Shown: in pieces, positions 1 to 6,629 of the stretch | How the letters are laid out: the number at the start of each line of letters is the position of its first letter | How positions within the stretch are numbered: position 1 is the stretch's first letter | Assembly (NCBI GenBank): GCA_030424955.1 | Contig: JAUHVS010000051.1 | Coordinates: 1 to 16,258 of the forward strand | Direction: 5' to 3' | Origin: a bacterium | GTDB taxonomy: Bacteria > Myxococcota_A > Bradymonadia > UBA7976 > UBA1532 | DNA: 16,258 nucleotides | Made by a program: the position numbers and the translations under genes | The notes under the pieces: model-generated | Databases searched by the model: none | What the model saw: the letters and a program-made list of their open reading frames with translations, nothing else | What the model was told of the DNA's origin: nothing

Positions 1-1
1 C

Positions 2-685
2 CCCCTCGCCGGGGTGCGCGCCGCCGCCGCCCGCAGCCTGCCCGCCGACGATCCCGCGCTCACCGGTCTGGCCGCCGACCCCGATCCCGGCGTCGCGTGG
101 CTGGCCGCCCAGGCCGCCGCCGGGGCCTTCGCCGCCCCCACCCTCACCCGCCGGCTGGGGCCCCACGCCCGCAGCGACGCCGCCAGCGCCCAGGCGCCCT
201 ACGGCCTGCGCCCGGGCGATCCAGTGCCGAGCGTGCCGCGGGCGCCGGCCGCCCTGGCGCTGTGCCAGACCGCCTTCGACGTCAACCTGGGGGTGGCCGT
301 GCGCAGCGCCGAGGCCGCCGGCCTGCGCGAGGTGTTCGTGGTGGGCCGCGAGGCGGTCTTCACCAGCCCCGCCCGCGGCACCGACCGGGTGATCCCGCTG
401 CACGCCGTGGCCGATCCGGCGGCGCTCATCCGCCTGGCCCGCGAGGGGGGCTACCAGCTCGTCGCCGTGCAGCAGACCCCGCGCAGCGTGCCGTACCACA
501 CGGCGAGCTACCCGCCGCGGCCGCTGTTCATGATGGGGGCCGAGGGCGAGGGCCTGCCCGACGCGCTGCGCCTGGCGGCGGACCTGGTGGTCGAGATCCC
601 GCTGTTCGGGATCATCGACAGCCTGAACGTGGCGGCGGCCGCCACCACGGTGATGTTCCACTGGCGGGTGCACCACGGGGCCTGA
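2..685 (+). CDS. SpoU/TrmH-family RNA 2'-O-methyltransferase, 5' end cut by window edge
   Basis: This is the C-terminal part of a SPOUT-class enzyme of the kind that methylates the 2'-OH of ribose in tRNA or rRNA using S-adenosylmethionine. Counting from the GTG at 14, the three family motifs are in order: motif 1 NLGVAVR (residues 91-97), motif 2 MGAEGEGL (174-181) and motif 3 IPLFGIIDSLNVAAA (195-209), which form the trefoil-knot cofactor site. The frame is open to the left edge, so the GTG at 14 may be an internal Val. The first ~45 residues are Ala-rich and look like a HEAT-type helical repeat (VRAAAARSL, then DPDPGVAWLAAQAA), so the whole protein may carry a HEAT-repeat N-terminus. The target nucleotide cannot be read from the sequence. 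The gene ends 24 bases before the convergent pyrophosphatase. Family assignment is firm; the exact subfamily is not. Confidence 0.88.
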   Translation, partial: PLAGVRAAAARSLPADDPALTGLAADPDPGVAWLAAQAAAGAFAAPTLTRRLGPHARSDAASAQAPYGLRPGDPVPSVPRAPAALALCQTAFDVNLGVAVRSAEAAGLREVFVVGREAVFTSPARGTDRVIPLHAVADPAALIRLAREGGYQLVAVQQTPRSVPYHTASYPPRPLFMMGAEGEGLPDALRLAADLVVEIPLFGIIDSLNVAAAATTVMFHWRVHHGA

Positions 686-688
686 CGC

Positions 689-704
689 CCCCGGGCACTC
701 GGGG
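689..704. terminator. Short GC hairpin in a convergent gap
   Basis: A perfect 5-bp stem, CCCCG (689-693) with CGGGG (700-704), and a 6-base loop lie in the 24-base gap between the stops of the methyltransferase and the pyrophosphatase. There is no T-run on either side. It could act as a bidirectional terminator, but five GC pairs are easily found by chance at this base composition. Confidence 0.3.
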
Positions 705-709
705 TCGGA

Positions 710-1261
710 TCAGCCCCAGCCGCGCAGGCGGTTCTCGGCGTCGCGGTAGTCCTGGAAGCCCTTGCGGACCACCTCGACGGCCTCCTTGGCGTCCCCGAAC
801 TCCTCGACGCTGACCTCTTTGTGCTCGAGCTTCTTGTAGTCCTCGAAGAAGCGCTTCATCTCGCGGAGCATGTGCTTGGGCACCTGCGAGATGTCGCGGT
901 ACTCGTTGAACGCCGGGTCGTCCACGTGCACGGCGATGACCTTGTCGTCCGCCGCGCCCTCGTCGACCATGTGCATCACGCCGATGGCCCGCGCGCGCAT
1001 CAGCGCCAGGGGCACCACGGGCTCGTTGCCCAGCACCAGCACGTCCAGCGGATCGCCGTCGTCGCAGTAGCTGCGGGGCAGGAAGCCGTAGTTGGCCGGG
1101 TACATCACCGACGAGTACAGGATGCGGTCGACGCGCAACATGCCCGAGGGCTTGTCGAGCTCGTACTTCACCTTCGATCCCTTGGGGATCTCGATGACCA
1201 CGTTGAAGGCGTCCTCAATGTGATCGGGGTTGTTGGGCAGGTCGTGCCAGGGGTGGGCCAT
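710..1261 (-). CDS. ppa: Family I inorganic pyrophosphatase
   Basis: A soluble cytoplasmic, Mg2+-dependent enzyme that hydrolyses pyrophosphate to phosphate and so pulls biosynthetic reactions (nucleic acids, aminoacyl-tRNA) forward. The 183-aa length fits the bacterial family I enzyme. The family signature DGDPLD is at residues 68-73, and the metal/phosphate-binding stretch DDK is at 105-107. Further family features are EIPKGSKVKYE near the N-terminus (24-34) and YPANYGF (54-60). The frame is open further upstream, but the start at 1261 is preferred because AAAGGAG stands just upstream and the protein then begins with the usual short leader before the family's conserved core. The gene is divergent from the HAD phosphatase (138 bases between starts) and converges on the methyltransferase. 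No clear promoter was found in the shared upstream region. Confidence 0.96.
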   Translation of the reverse strand: MAHPWHDLPNNPDHIEDAFNVVIEIPKGSKVKYELDKPSGMLRVDRILYSSVMYPANYGFLPRSYCDDGDPLDVLVLGNEPVVPLALMRARAIGVMHMVDEGAADDKVIAVHVDDPAFNEYRDISQVPKHMLREMKRFFEDYKKLEHKEVSVEEFGDAKEAVEVVRKGFQDYRDAENRLRGWG

Positions 1262-1398
1262 CGGGGGGCTCCTTTCAACCACGGGAGTGGATGCGGGCGG
1301 AGGGGTACCAGAAGGCAGGGGGCCCAGGCCAGGGGCGCATCCACGGGGGCGCACGGGGCATCTGGAAGGGGCGCCGAAACCCCCGACCGGAGCCCGAC

Positions 1399-2052
1399 TT
1401 GCGCCCTTACCCCATCGTCCTTTTCGATCTCGACGGCACCCTGCTCGACACCACGCCGATGATCGTCACCTCCCTGCGCCACACCGCCGCGCGGCACCTG
1501 ACGGGCTGGGCGCCCACCGACGCCGACCTGATCCGCGGCATCGGCACGCCCCTGGAGCACCAGTTCGTCGCGCAGATCGCCAGCGCCGGCCTCGCCCCCG
1601 ACGACGCCCTGGCCGCGGCCATGCTCGACACCTACCTGGCGCACAACCTGAGCATCCACGACGCCCAGGTGCGCGCCTTCGACGGCGTCGTGCCCCTGCT
1701 CGACCGCCTGGCGGCCCGGGGCGCCCGGCTGGGCATCGTCACCAGCAAGACCACCGCCACCGCGCGCCTGGGCCTCGAGATCACCGGCCTGATCGACCGC
1801 TTTGAGTGCCTCATCGGCAAGACCGAGGTGCGCCGCTTCAAGCCCCACCCCGAGCCCGTGCTCACGGCCCTGGCCGCCATGGGCGCCGACGCGGCCGACA
1901 CCGTCTACGTGGGCGACAGCCCCCACGACCTGCACGCGGGCCGCGCCGCCGGCACCGCCACCGCGGCCGCCACCTGGGGCCCCTTCAGCCGCGAGAGCCT
2001 GGCCGCGGCGCAGCCGGATCACTGGCTCGAGGCCCCCCTCGACCTGCCCTGA
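1399..2052 (+). CDS. HAD-superfamily phosphatase, phosphoglycolate-phosphatase type
   Basis: A haloacid dehalogenase-type phosphohydrolase, 217 aa. Motif I FDLDGT is at residues 9-14, with nucleophile Asp10 and general acid Asp12. Motif II Ser/Thr is in VTSKT (114-118), motif III Lys148 in RFKPHPEP, and motif IV GDSPHD is at 172-177. The helical cap between motif I and II (about 15-90) is that of the Gph/PpaX group, so the substrate could be 2-phosphoglycolate, pyrophosphate or another small phosphate ester. The TTG at 1399 is chosen because GGAG lies 6 bases upstream and the protein then starts nine residues before the nucleophile, as usual. An ATG at 1291 with a GGAG is in frame, but would add 36 residues of Gly/Arg-rich sequence unlike the family. 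Its neighbour ppa also handles phosphate release, which may be coincidence. Confidence 0.85.
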   Translation: MRPYPIVLFDLDGTLLDTTPMIVTSLRHTAARHLTGWAPTDADLIRGIGTPLEHQFVAQIASAGLAPDDALAAAMLDTYLAHNLSIHDAQVRAFDGVVPLLDRLAARGARLGIVTSKTTATARLGLEITGLIDRFECLIGKTEVRRFKPHPEPVLTALAAMGADAADTVYVGDSPHDLHAGRAAGTATAAATWGPFSRESLAAAQPDHWLEAPLDLP

Positions 2053-2055
2053 GGG

Positions 2056-2085
2056 TTGACACGGGGTCGCGCGGCGACCGAAACA
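2056..2085 (+). promoter_or_regulatory. Putative promoter of trpS
   Basis: A perfect TTGACA stands at 2056-2061, three bases after the stop of the phosphatase gene. The only AT-rich stretch at the right distance is GAAACA (2080-2085, 18-base spacer), a poor -10. The TTGACA match and the position 56 bases before the trpS start support a separate transcription start, but the -10 is weak. No T-box or attenuator-like structure was seen in the short leader. Confidence 0.4.
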
Positions 2086-2116
2086 AGGCGCTTCACGTCT
2101 CCGAGGGGCTCAGATC

Positions 2117-3085
2117 ATGGCCACCGCACGCTACCTGTCGGGCATCCAGCCGTCCGGCCTGCTGCACCTGGGCAACTACTTTGGCGCCATCCGCAACCAC
2201 ATCGCGCACCAGGACAACGCGCTGTACTTCATCGCGGACTACCACGCGCTGACGAGCACCCGGGACCCCGCGGTCCTGCGCGCCAACGTGCACGACGTGG
2301 CGCTGACCTACCTGGCCCTGGGGCTCGATCCCGAGCGGGCCACCCTGTTCCGCCAGAGCGACGTGCCCGAGGTCACCGAGCTGACGTGGTTGCTGATGAC
2401 CACCACCGGCATGGGCCTGCTGGAGCGCGCCCACAGCTACAAAGACAAGGTCGCGCGGGGCATCAGCCCCACCATGGGCCTGTTCTCGTACCCGGTGCTC
2501 ATGGCGGCCGACATCCTCGCCTACGACAGCGACGTCGTGCCCGTGGGCAAGGACCAGGTGCAGCACCTCGAGATGACCCGCGACATGGCGGCGTCGTTCA
2601 ACGCCATCTACGGCGAGGTCTTCAAGCTGCCCAAGTTCATCCTCGGCACGCCCGAGCCGGTGCCCGGCATCGACGGCGAGAAGATGAGCAAGTCGTACGA
2701 CAACACGCTGCCGATCTTCGCGCAGGGCAAGGCGCTCAAGAAGCTGGTGATGTCGATCAAGACGGACTCCACCCCCATGGAGGACCCGAAGGATCCCAAC
2801 ACCTGCAACGTGTTCAAGCTGTACTCGCTGTTCGCCGACGCCCCCGCCCTGGCCGAGATGAAGGCCAACTACGCGGGCGGCAACTACGGCTATGGGCACG
2901 CCAAGCTGGCGCTGCTGGAGCAGATCAAGGCGCACTTCGCCGACGCCCACGCCCGGCGCGCTGAGCTGATGCAGACCCCCGAGCTGGTGGAAGAGGTGCT
3001 GGCAGCGGGCGCCGAGCGGGCCCGCGCCAAGGCGCGTGAGGTGCTCGATCGGGCCCGCGCCGCCTGCGGCCTGGACCCCGCCTGA
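2117..3085 (+). CDS. trpS: Tryptophanyl-tRNA synthetase
   Basis: A class I aminoacyl-tRNA synthetase that charges tRNA-Trp with tryptophan in the cytoplasm. At 322 aa it matches the usual compact bacterial TrpRS. The HIGH-type ATP site is PSGLLHLGN (residues 12-20) and the KMSKS loop is exact (189-193, in GEKMSKSYDN). The conserved TrpRS stretches YPVLMAADIL (125-134) and VGKDQVQHLEMTRD (143-156) lie between them. The ATG at 2117 gives the normal N-terminus (SGIQPSG), with GAGGGG some nine bases upstream. The gene converges on infA, and a strong hairpin lies just after its stop. Nothing is missing or unusual in the catalytic motifs. Confidence 0.97.
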   Translation: MATARYLSGIQPSGLLHLGNYFGAIRNHIAHQDNALYFIADYHALTSTRDPAVLRANVHDVALTYLALGLDPERATLFRQSDVPEVTELTWLLMTTTGMGLLERAHSYKDKVARGISPTMGLFSYPVLMAADILAYDSDVVPVGKDQVQHLEMTRDMAASFNAIYGEVFKLPKFILGTPEPVPGIDGEKMSKSYDNTLPIFAQGKALKKLVMSIKTDSTPMEDPKDPNTCNVFKLYSLFADAPALAEMKANYAGGNYGYGHAKLALLEQIKAHFADAHARRAELMQTPELVEEVLAAGAERARAKAREVLDRARAACGLDPA

Positions 3086-3108
3086 TCGCAGGCGCACCGC
3101 GCGCCACA

Positions 3109-3137
3109 CCGATCCGCCCCGAGCAAGGGCGGGTCGG
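3109..3137 (+). terminator. Strong hairpin after trpS, likely terminator
   Basis: CCGATCCGCCC (3109-3119) pairs with GGGCGGGTCGG (3127-3137) over 11 base pairs with one G-U pair and a 7-base loop, 23 bases after the trpS stop. No T-tract follows, so it is not a textbook intrinsic terminator, but the stem is far better than nearby chance pairings. Confidence 0.5.
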
Positions 3138-3188
3138 GCGCCGAGGCGACCCCACGGTCATGCAGGGAGGGCGCTGATCACGGGCGGG

Positions 3189-3215
3189 CGGGGTGGCCAG
3201 AGGCGGCCACGCCCG
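3189..3215 (-). terminator. Hairpin just after the infA stop
   Basis: CGGGGTGGCC (3189-3198) pairs with GGCCACGCCCG (3205-3215) over 10 pairs with one bulged base and a 6-base loop. It begins seven bases beyond the infA stop. Together with the hairpin at 3109-3137 it would separate the convergent trpS and infA transcripts. There is no T-run. Confidence 0.4.
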
Positions 3216-3221
3216 GAGGGA

Positions 3222-3440
3222 TCAGCGGGCGCGGTAGGTGATCCGCCCGCGGGTCAGGTCGTAGGGCGAGAGCTCCACGGTGACCTTGTCACCCGGCAGG
3301 ATCCGGATGAAGTACTTGCGCATCTTGCCAGAGACGTGAGCGAGCACCTTGTGCCCGTTCTCCAACTCAACCCGGAACATCGCGTTGGGCAACGGCTCGA
3401 CGACCGTGCCCTCGACAGTGATGCCTTCTTCTTTCGCCAC
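3222..3440 (-). CDS. infA: Translation initiation factor IF-1
   Basis: A small cytoplasmic S1/OB-fold protein that binds the ribosomal A site of the 30S subunit during initiation. The 72-aa product spans the whole family length: N-terminal AKEEGITVEG, the RNA-binding core PNAMFRVELENGHKVLAH, then HVSGKMRKYFIRILPGDKV and the end LTRGRITYR. The start is a GTG at 3440, with GGAG seven bases upstream; an ATG further upstream would add 16 residues foreign to the family. The gene has its own promoter-like element at 3509-3536 and lies downstream of the ligase gene on the same strand with a 164-base gap, so it is probably not part of that operon. Confidence 0.97.
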   Translation of the reverse strand: MAKEEGITVEGTVVEPLPNAMFRVELENGHKVLAHVSGKMRKYFIRILPGDKVTVELSPYDLTRGRITYRAR

Positions 3441-3508
3441 GAACGCTCTCCACTGCCGACACGCGGCATCTGCCATTGGGGGGCGCAAGGGCTCCCACGA
3501 AGCCGCAC

Positions 3509-3536
3509 AGTCTAGTCAGCGCGCGCCCAGGCGCAA
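3509..3536 (-). promoter_or_regulatory. Putative sigma-70-type promoter of infA
   Basis: Read on the minus strand: -35 TTGCGC (3536-3531), a 16-base spacer, and -10 TAGACT (3514-3509), which keeps the T-A---T and fourth-position A of the consensus. This gives a leader of about 60 bases before the GTG start of infA. Confidence 0.5.
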
Positions 3537-3559
3537 GTCGTTCGTCGGTCCGGGATCCG

Positions 3560-3589
3560 CGGGCCCCCGTGGCGACCGCCCGTGGGCCG
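3560..3589 (-). terminator. Imperfect hairpin after the ligase gene
   Basis: On the minus strand CGGCCC (3589-3584) can pair with GGGCCCG (3566-3560) with one bulged base, enclosing a loop that can itself pair weakly. It sits 16 bases past the ligase stop and upstream of the infA promoter, where a terminator would be expected. Weak, with no T-run. Confidence 0.22.
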
Positions 3590-3604
3590 CTCGCCAGCGT
3601 CCGC

Positions 3605-5110
3605 TCAGGCGCCCGCCTCGACCCAGCCCCGCTTGATGTTGGCCGCCAGCAGCGCCTCGGCCAGCGCGTCGGCCTCCGCCGCCGTCATCGCGGGCCGCAC
3701 CTCCCGCTGCAGGGGCTCCTTGCGCCCCGGGCTGTAGTCGGTGAAGTGCACCACGAAGGCCGGGTAGCGCGGATCCACCGCCTCTTTGTGGGTCTGCCAC
3801 ACCACCAGCTTGCGCACGGCCACCTTGCCCTTGGTGGTCTTGGTGAAGACCTTGCGCTGGATGATCTCGCTCGCCGGCAGGGCCACGGCCTCGGCGTGCA
3901 CGGCCAGCTCAGGCACCCACACCCGCTCGCTCACCTGGGCCATGCGGGCGTCGACGGCGTCGGCCTGCTTGTCGTCGCGCACCCGCACGAACACCGGGTG
4001 CAGGATGCTCACGCCCGGCATGGGCCGCACGGCCCGCCACCCGGCCTCGGCCTCGTAGGTCGCCACCATGCGGGTGATGGGATCCCCGCTGGGCTCGTCG
4101 GCGAGCACGTCGGTGATCTTGATCTCGATGACCACCTCGGGCCGCACGAACCGGTACAGCGCGCCGCTGCTGCTCGCGTAGCGGAAGTGGGTGGGGGCCC
4201 CCAGCGGCTCGAGCCGCGCGAAGAGCGCCTCGCGGGTGGCGACGTCCATGTTCCCGCACGAGCCGATCAGGTGGAACTGCCCGTCCTCGCGGATCAGCGC
4301 CAGCGCCAGCGAGCGCACGACCCCGGGCGTCTCGGCCCGCTCGGTGTAGCCGATGACCACCGCGTCCAGGGTCAGGCTCGGCTTCAGCTTGAAGGTGCGC
4401 CCGTCCTCGGTGCGCAGCACCAGCCCCTCGACCGCGCCCGAGCTCACCTGGGCGGCGTAGGCCGCGCGCACGTCCGCCGCGCCGGCCATGGGCTGGGTGT
4501 CGACCACCTGCACCCGCGTGCCGCCCGCCAGCAGCCCTTGGAGCACCGCCAGCTTGTCGGCGTAGCGCTCGAAGGGGCCCACCTGGGTCCGGTCGCCCCC
4601 CCACACGAGATCGAAGGCCGCGAAGCGCACCCGATCCACCTCAGCCACGGCCTCGCCGCCCAGGGCCGCCGCCAGATCGTCGTGCCGGGGCCGGCCCGCC
4701 GCGCGCTCGGCGTACAGCTCGCCGGCGATGACCGTGCGGGGCTCCTGCGTGCTCACCCGGTCGAGCAGCAGCGCCCGCGCCTCGTCGAGCACGGGCACCG
4801 CGCCGAAGATCACCCGGCCGCCGGGGTTGGCCAGGAACACGTCGCCGCCCTCGACCACCAAGAACCACAGCTCGCCGTCGAGCTTGGGCGACACCAGCAG
4901 CGGCCCCGGGGGCGTCAGGGCCTCGATCTCGTCGCCGCTCAGCGCCCGGTACCGCCCCGCGATGACGCGCTTGTACTGCTTGAGGCGCTGGGCCAGATCG
5001 GCGTCCACCACGCTGCCCAGCGGGGCCTGAGCGCCCTGCCCCAGCGCCCGCACCTGGCGGGTGTCGACGCTCGCCGGCCCCTCCGGATCCCTCGACGTGC
5101 GCGCGCTCAT
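3605..5110 (-). CDS. Divergent ATP-dependent DNA (polynucleotide) ligase with extra C-terminal domain
   Basis: A 501-aa nucleotidyltransferase of the ATP-dependent ligase class, which seals nicks through a lysyl-AMP intermediate. The motifs are in order: motif I KLDG with nucleophile Lys76, motif III/IIIa AGELYAE (129-135) and VRFAAFDLVW (161-170), motif IV VEGLVLR (227-233) and motif V FKLKPSLTLDAVVIGY (240-255, Lys241/Lys243). An OB-fold region follows from about 260 and ends in motif VI HPVFVRVRDDK (371-381), as in LigC/LigD-type bacterial ligases. Oddities: the Arg normally two residues after the motif I Gly is Leu81, and residues ~395-501 form an added domain not found in standard ligases. 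The start codon overlaps the stop of the preceding gene (ATGA), which implies translational coupling. No Ku or LigD polymerase domain is present. The ligase class is firm; whether the substrate is DNA or RNA is open. Confidence 0.87.
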   Translation of the reverse strand: MSARTSRDPEGPASVDTRQVRALGQGAQAPLGSVVDADLAQRLKQYKRVIAGRYRALSGDEIEALTPPGPLLVSPKLDGELWFLVVEGGDVFLANPGGRVIFGAVPVLDEARALLLDRVSTQEPRTVIAGELYAERAAGRPRHDDLAAALGGEAVAEVDRVRFAAFDLVWGGDRTQVGPFERYADKLAVLQGLLAGGTRVQVVDTQPMAGAADVRAAYAAQVSSGAVEGLVLRTEDGRTFKLKPSLTLDAVVIGYTERAETPGVVRSLALALIREDGQFHLIGSCGNMDVATREALFARLEPLGAPTHFRYASSSGALYRFVRPEVVIEIKITDVLADEPSGDPITRMVATYEAEAGWRAVRPMPGVSILHPVFVRVRDDKQADAVDARMAQVSERVWVPELAVHAEAVALPASEIIQRKVFTKTTKGKVAVRKLVVWQTHKEAVDPRYPAFVVHFTDYSPGRKEPLQREVRPAMTAAEADALAEALLAANIKRGWVEAGA

Positions 5111-5820
5111 GAGCCCGACCCCTGCGGCGCGGGCCGCTTCAGCTCCATCTGGCTCAGGTGCAACAGCAGCAGGTAGCGATCGCCGTCCACGCGGCCCTCC
5201 AAGAACCCCTGATACGGCGAGCCGTTGGTGCTGAACCGCAGGGGCTCGCGGCCGCGCTCGCCGGCCGCCAGCCGCACCATGGCGTCCGCCTCGGCCAGGG
5301 TCCGCGCCATCTCGAAGAGGTAGTCGTACGTGAGCCCGTCCACGTGGCGGATCTGCACGGTGCGCGAGAACACGAAGCGCCGCACCACCTCGCGGCGGGG
5401 CAGCGTGCGCCCCACCCAGCGCACCGGCGCCACGGCCTGGATGTTGGCCTCGGTGTCGACGGGCGCGCGCCGCTCGCGCTCCTCACCGTCGGGCCCCGTC
5501 ACGATCTCGACCACCGTCGGCGGCGCGTACAACACCTCGCCCGCGCCCGAGAGGTACACCCGATCGGTGCGCCCGAGCCGCTGGCCCACGGCCTCCAGAT
5601 CGACCTCGGGATCGCCGTCGATGAGCGCCTGCGCGTAGTCCTCCCCATGGGCGGCCACCAGCGCGTCGTGCAGGCCATCCTCGGCCGCCGCCAGGAACCG
5701 GGCGAAGGCCACGTCGTGCCCGGGCAGCCCCAGCCGCGGGGGCGCCTCGGGCTGCAGGCCCGTGAAGGCGACGGTGGCGTCTCGGCCCGCCGCGTTGGCC
5801 ACGTGTAGCTGTCGCACCAT
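5107..5820 (-). CDS. Unrecognised protein coupled to the ATP-dependent ligase
   Basis: A 237-aa protein of unknown family, with no signal peptide or membrane segment, so probably cytoplasmic. The N-terminal ~75 residues include a helix-rich stretch (FARFLAAAEDGLHDALVAA). A middle segment has beta-type strands (RVYLSGAGEVLYAPPTVVEIV), and the C-terminal half contains LPRREVVRRFVFSRT (140-154), GREPLRFSTNGSPYQGFLEG (190-209) and the hydrophobic strand YLLLLHLS. The LPxxE[IV][IV]xRxVFxxT motif and a GR(K)EPL element about 50 residues later also occur in the ligase's C-terminal domain. The ATG at 5820 is preferred over the in-frame GTG at 5826 because GAGG then lies at a better distance. The tail GSGS overlaps the ligase start by four bases. 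Between it and the upstream gene are 139 bases with no further gene. Likely role: partner or specificity factor of the ligase (inference). Confidence 0.8.
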   Translation of the reverse strand: MVRQLHVANAAGRDATVAFTGLQPEAPPRLGLPGHDVAFARFLAAAEDGLHDALVAAHGEDYAQALIDGDPEVDLEAVGQRLGRTDRVYLSGAGEVLYAPPTVVEIVTGPDGEERERRAPVDTEANIQAVAPVRWVGRTLPRREVVRRFVFSRTVQIRHVDGLTYDYLFEMARTLAEADAMVRLAAGERGREPLRFSTNGSPYQGFLEGRVDGDRYLLLLHLSQMELKRPAPQGSGS

Positions 5821-5959
5821 CCCCACACCTCATCGTTGCCGTTGCGCGTGGCCTCCGCGAGCGCAGGCCGTCCGTTGTGTCCACCGGTGATCAGCGCCGG
5901 ATCTGCTGTGGCGGCGGCGGGGGTCACTGGATGCCCCGCAGGCTGCCCGGCGGGTTGCC

Positions 5960-6568
5960 TCAGAACATCTCGAAGTCCAGGTCATCGTCGAAGTCGTCGG
6001 CCACCTCGGCCGACCAGTCCTCGATGACCTGGGAGGTGAGGCTGCACCACTCGGGCGAAACCGGCTGGGTGATCAGCGCCCACAGGCCGTGGTCGTTGCT
6101 CAGCAGGATGCCCCGATCCAGCTTGCCCCCCCCGCGGTAGGCGAAGTCGAAGGCGAACAGCTCACCGGCGGCCAGCGCGGCGGCCAGCGCGGGATCGATC
6201 TCAGCGGCGTCCAGCGCATAGACGCTCTGCACCCGCGCATCGAGCAGCGCCTCGGGGCCCACGGGGGTCAGCGCCTGCTCGACCCCCAGCGTGCTGTCGT
6301 GCACCGGCGCCGCGCGGCCCTGGCTGTCGACCGGCTGCAGATCCTTGGCGACGTACCACTGCCCGTCGCCGTCCACGTAGCCCTGGCCCGCCATGCCGGG
6401 CCGCAGCAGGTAGCCGCCATCGGCGGTCAGCTCCGCCCGGGTGCAGGGGCCGCCGCTGGGATCCAGGGGCACCCGCCGGCGCCGGCCATACAGGGCCGCG
6501 CGATCCACCTTCTTGAAGTCGAAGGCGGTGGGCGCGCCCCCAAACGTCACGACAATCTGACGGGCCAT
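5960..6568 (-). CDS. Unrecognised protein with SSB-like acidic C-terminal tip
   Basis: A 202-aa protein of no family I can name with certainty. The start is firm: AGGAGG stands five bases before the ATG at 6568. The N-terminal part (IVVTFGG, AFDFKKVDRAALYGRRRRVPLD) is basic and strand-rich; the middle has DSTLGVEQAL and a helix-forming Ala-rich run (IDPALAAALAAGELFAFDF). No signal peptide or membrane helix is visible. The last twelve residues (191-202) are DDFDDDLDFEMF, an acidic stretch with spaced Phe and a terminal Phe, closely resembling the C-terminal tip by which SSB recruits repair enzymes. It is first in the minus-strand set that continues with the 237-aa protein and the ligase. The 139-base gap before the next gene leaves room for a second promoter, so operon membership is probable, not proven. 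Confidence 0.8.
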   Translation of the reverse strand: MARQIVVTFGGAPTAFDFKKVDRAALYGRRRRVPLDPSGGPCTRAELTADGGYLLRPGMAGQGYVDGDGQWYVAKDLQPVDSQGRAAPVHDSTLGVEQALTPVGPEALLDARVQSVYALDAAEIDPALAAALAAGELFAFDFAYRGGGKLDRGILLSNDHGLWALITQPVSPEWCSLTSQVIEDWSAEVADDFDDDLDFEMF

Positions 6569-6594
6569 GCCCCCTCCTGCGCTGCGAGGTGGGC

Positions 6595-6623
6595 ATCGAA
6601 ACGTCCAGCGGCGCCCGGCGCAA
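6595..6623 (-). promoter_or_regulatory. Weak putative promoter of the ligase-associated gene set
   Basis: On the minus strand TTGCGC (6623-6618), identical to the -35 proposed for infA, is followed after 17 bases by TTCGAT (6600-6595), a poor -10 with three consensus matches. It would place the transcript start about 20 bases before the ATG at 6568. Confidence 0.25.
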
Positions 6624-6629
6624 CCCCCG

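Noticed and set aside
1291..1398. Longer N-terminus for the HAD phosphatase from the ATG at 1291
   Set aside because: The added 36 residues are Gly/Arg-rich and unlike the family, and the start would lie only 30 bases from the divergent ppa start; the TTG at 1399 has a GGAG and gives a family-length protein.
2053..2116. Possible T-box or leader-peptide control before trpS
   Set aside because: The leader is only about 60 bases, with no Trp-codon run, no specifier-loop structure and no T-box sequence.
3476..5176. A 566-codon open frame on the plus strand
   Set aside because: Antisense to the ligase, with His/Arg/Gly-rich low-complexity product and no motif.
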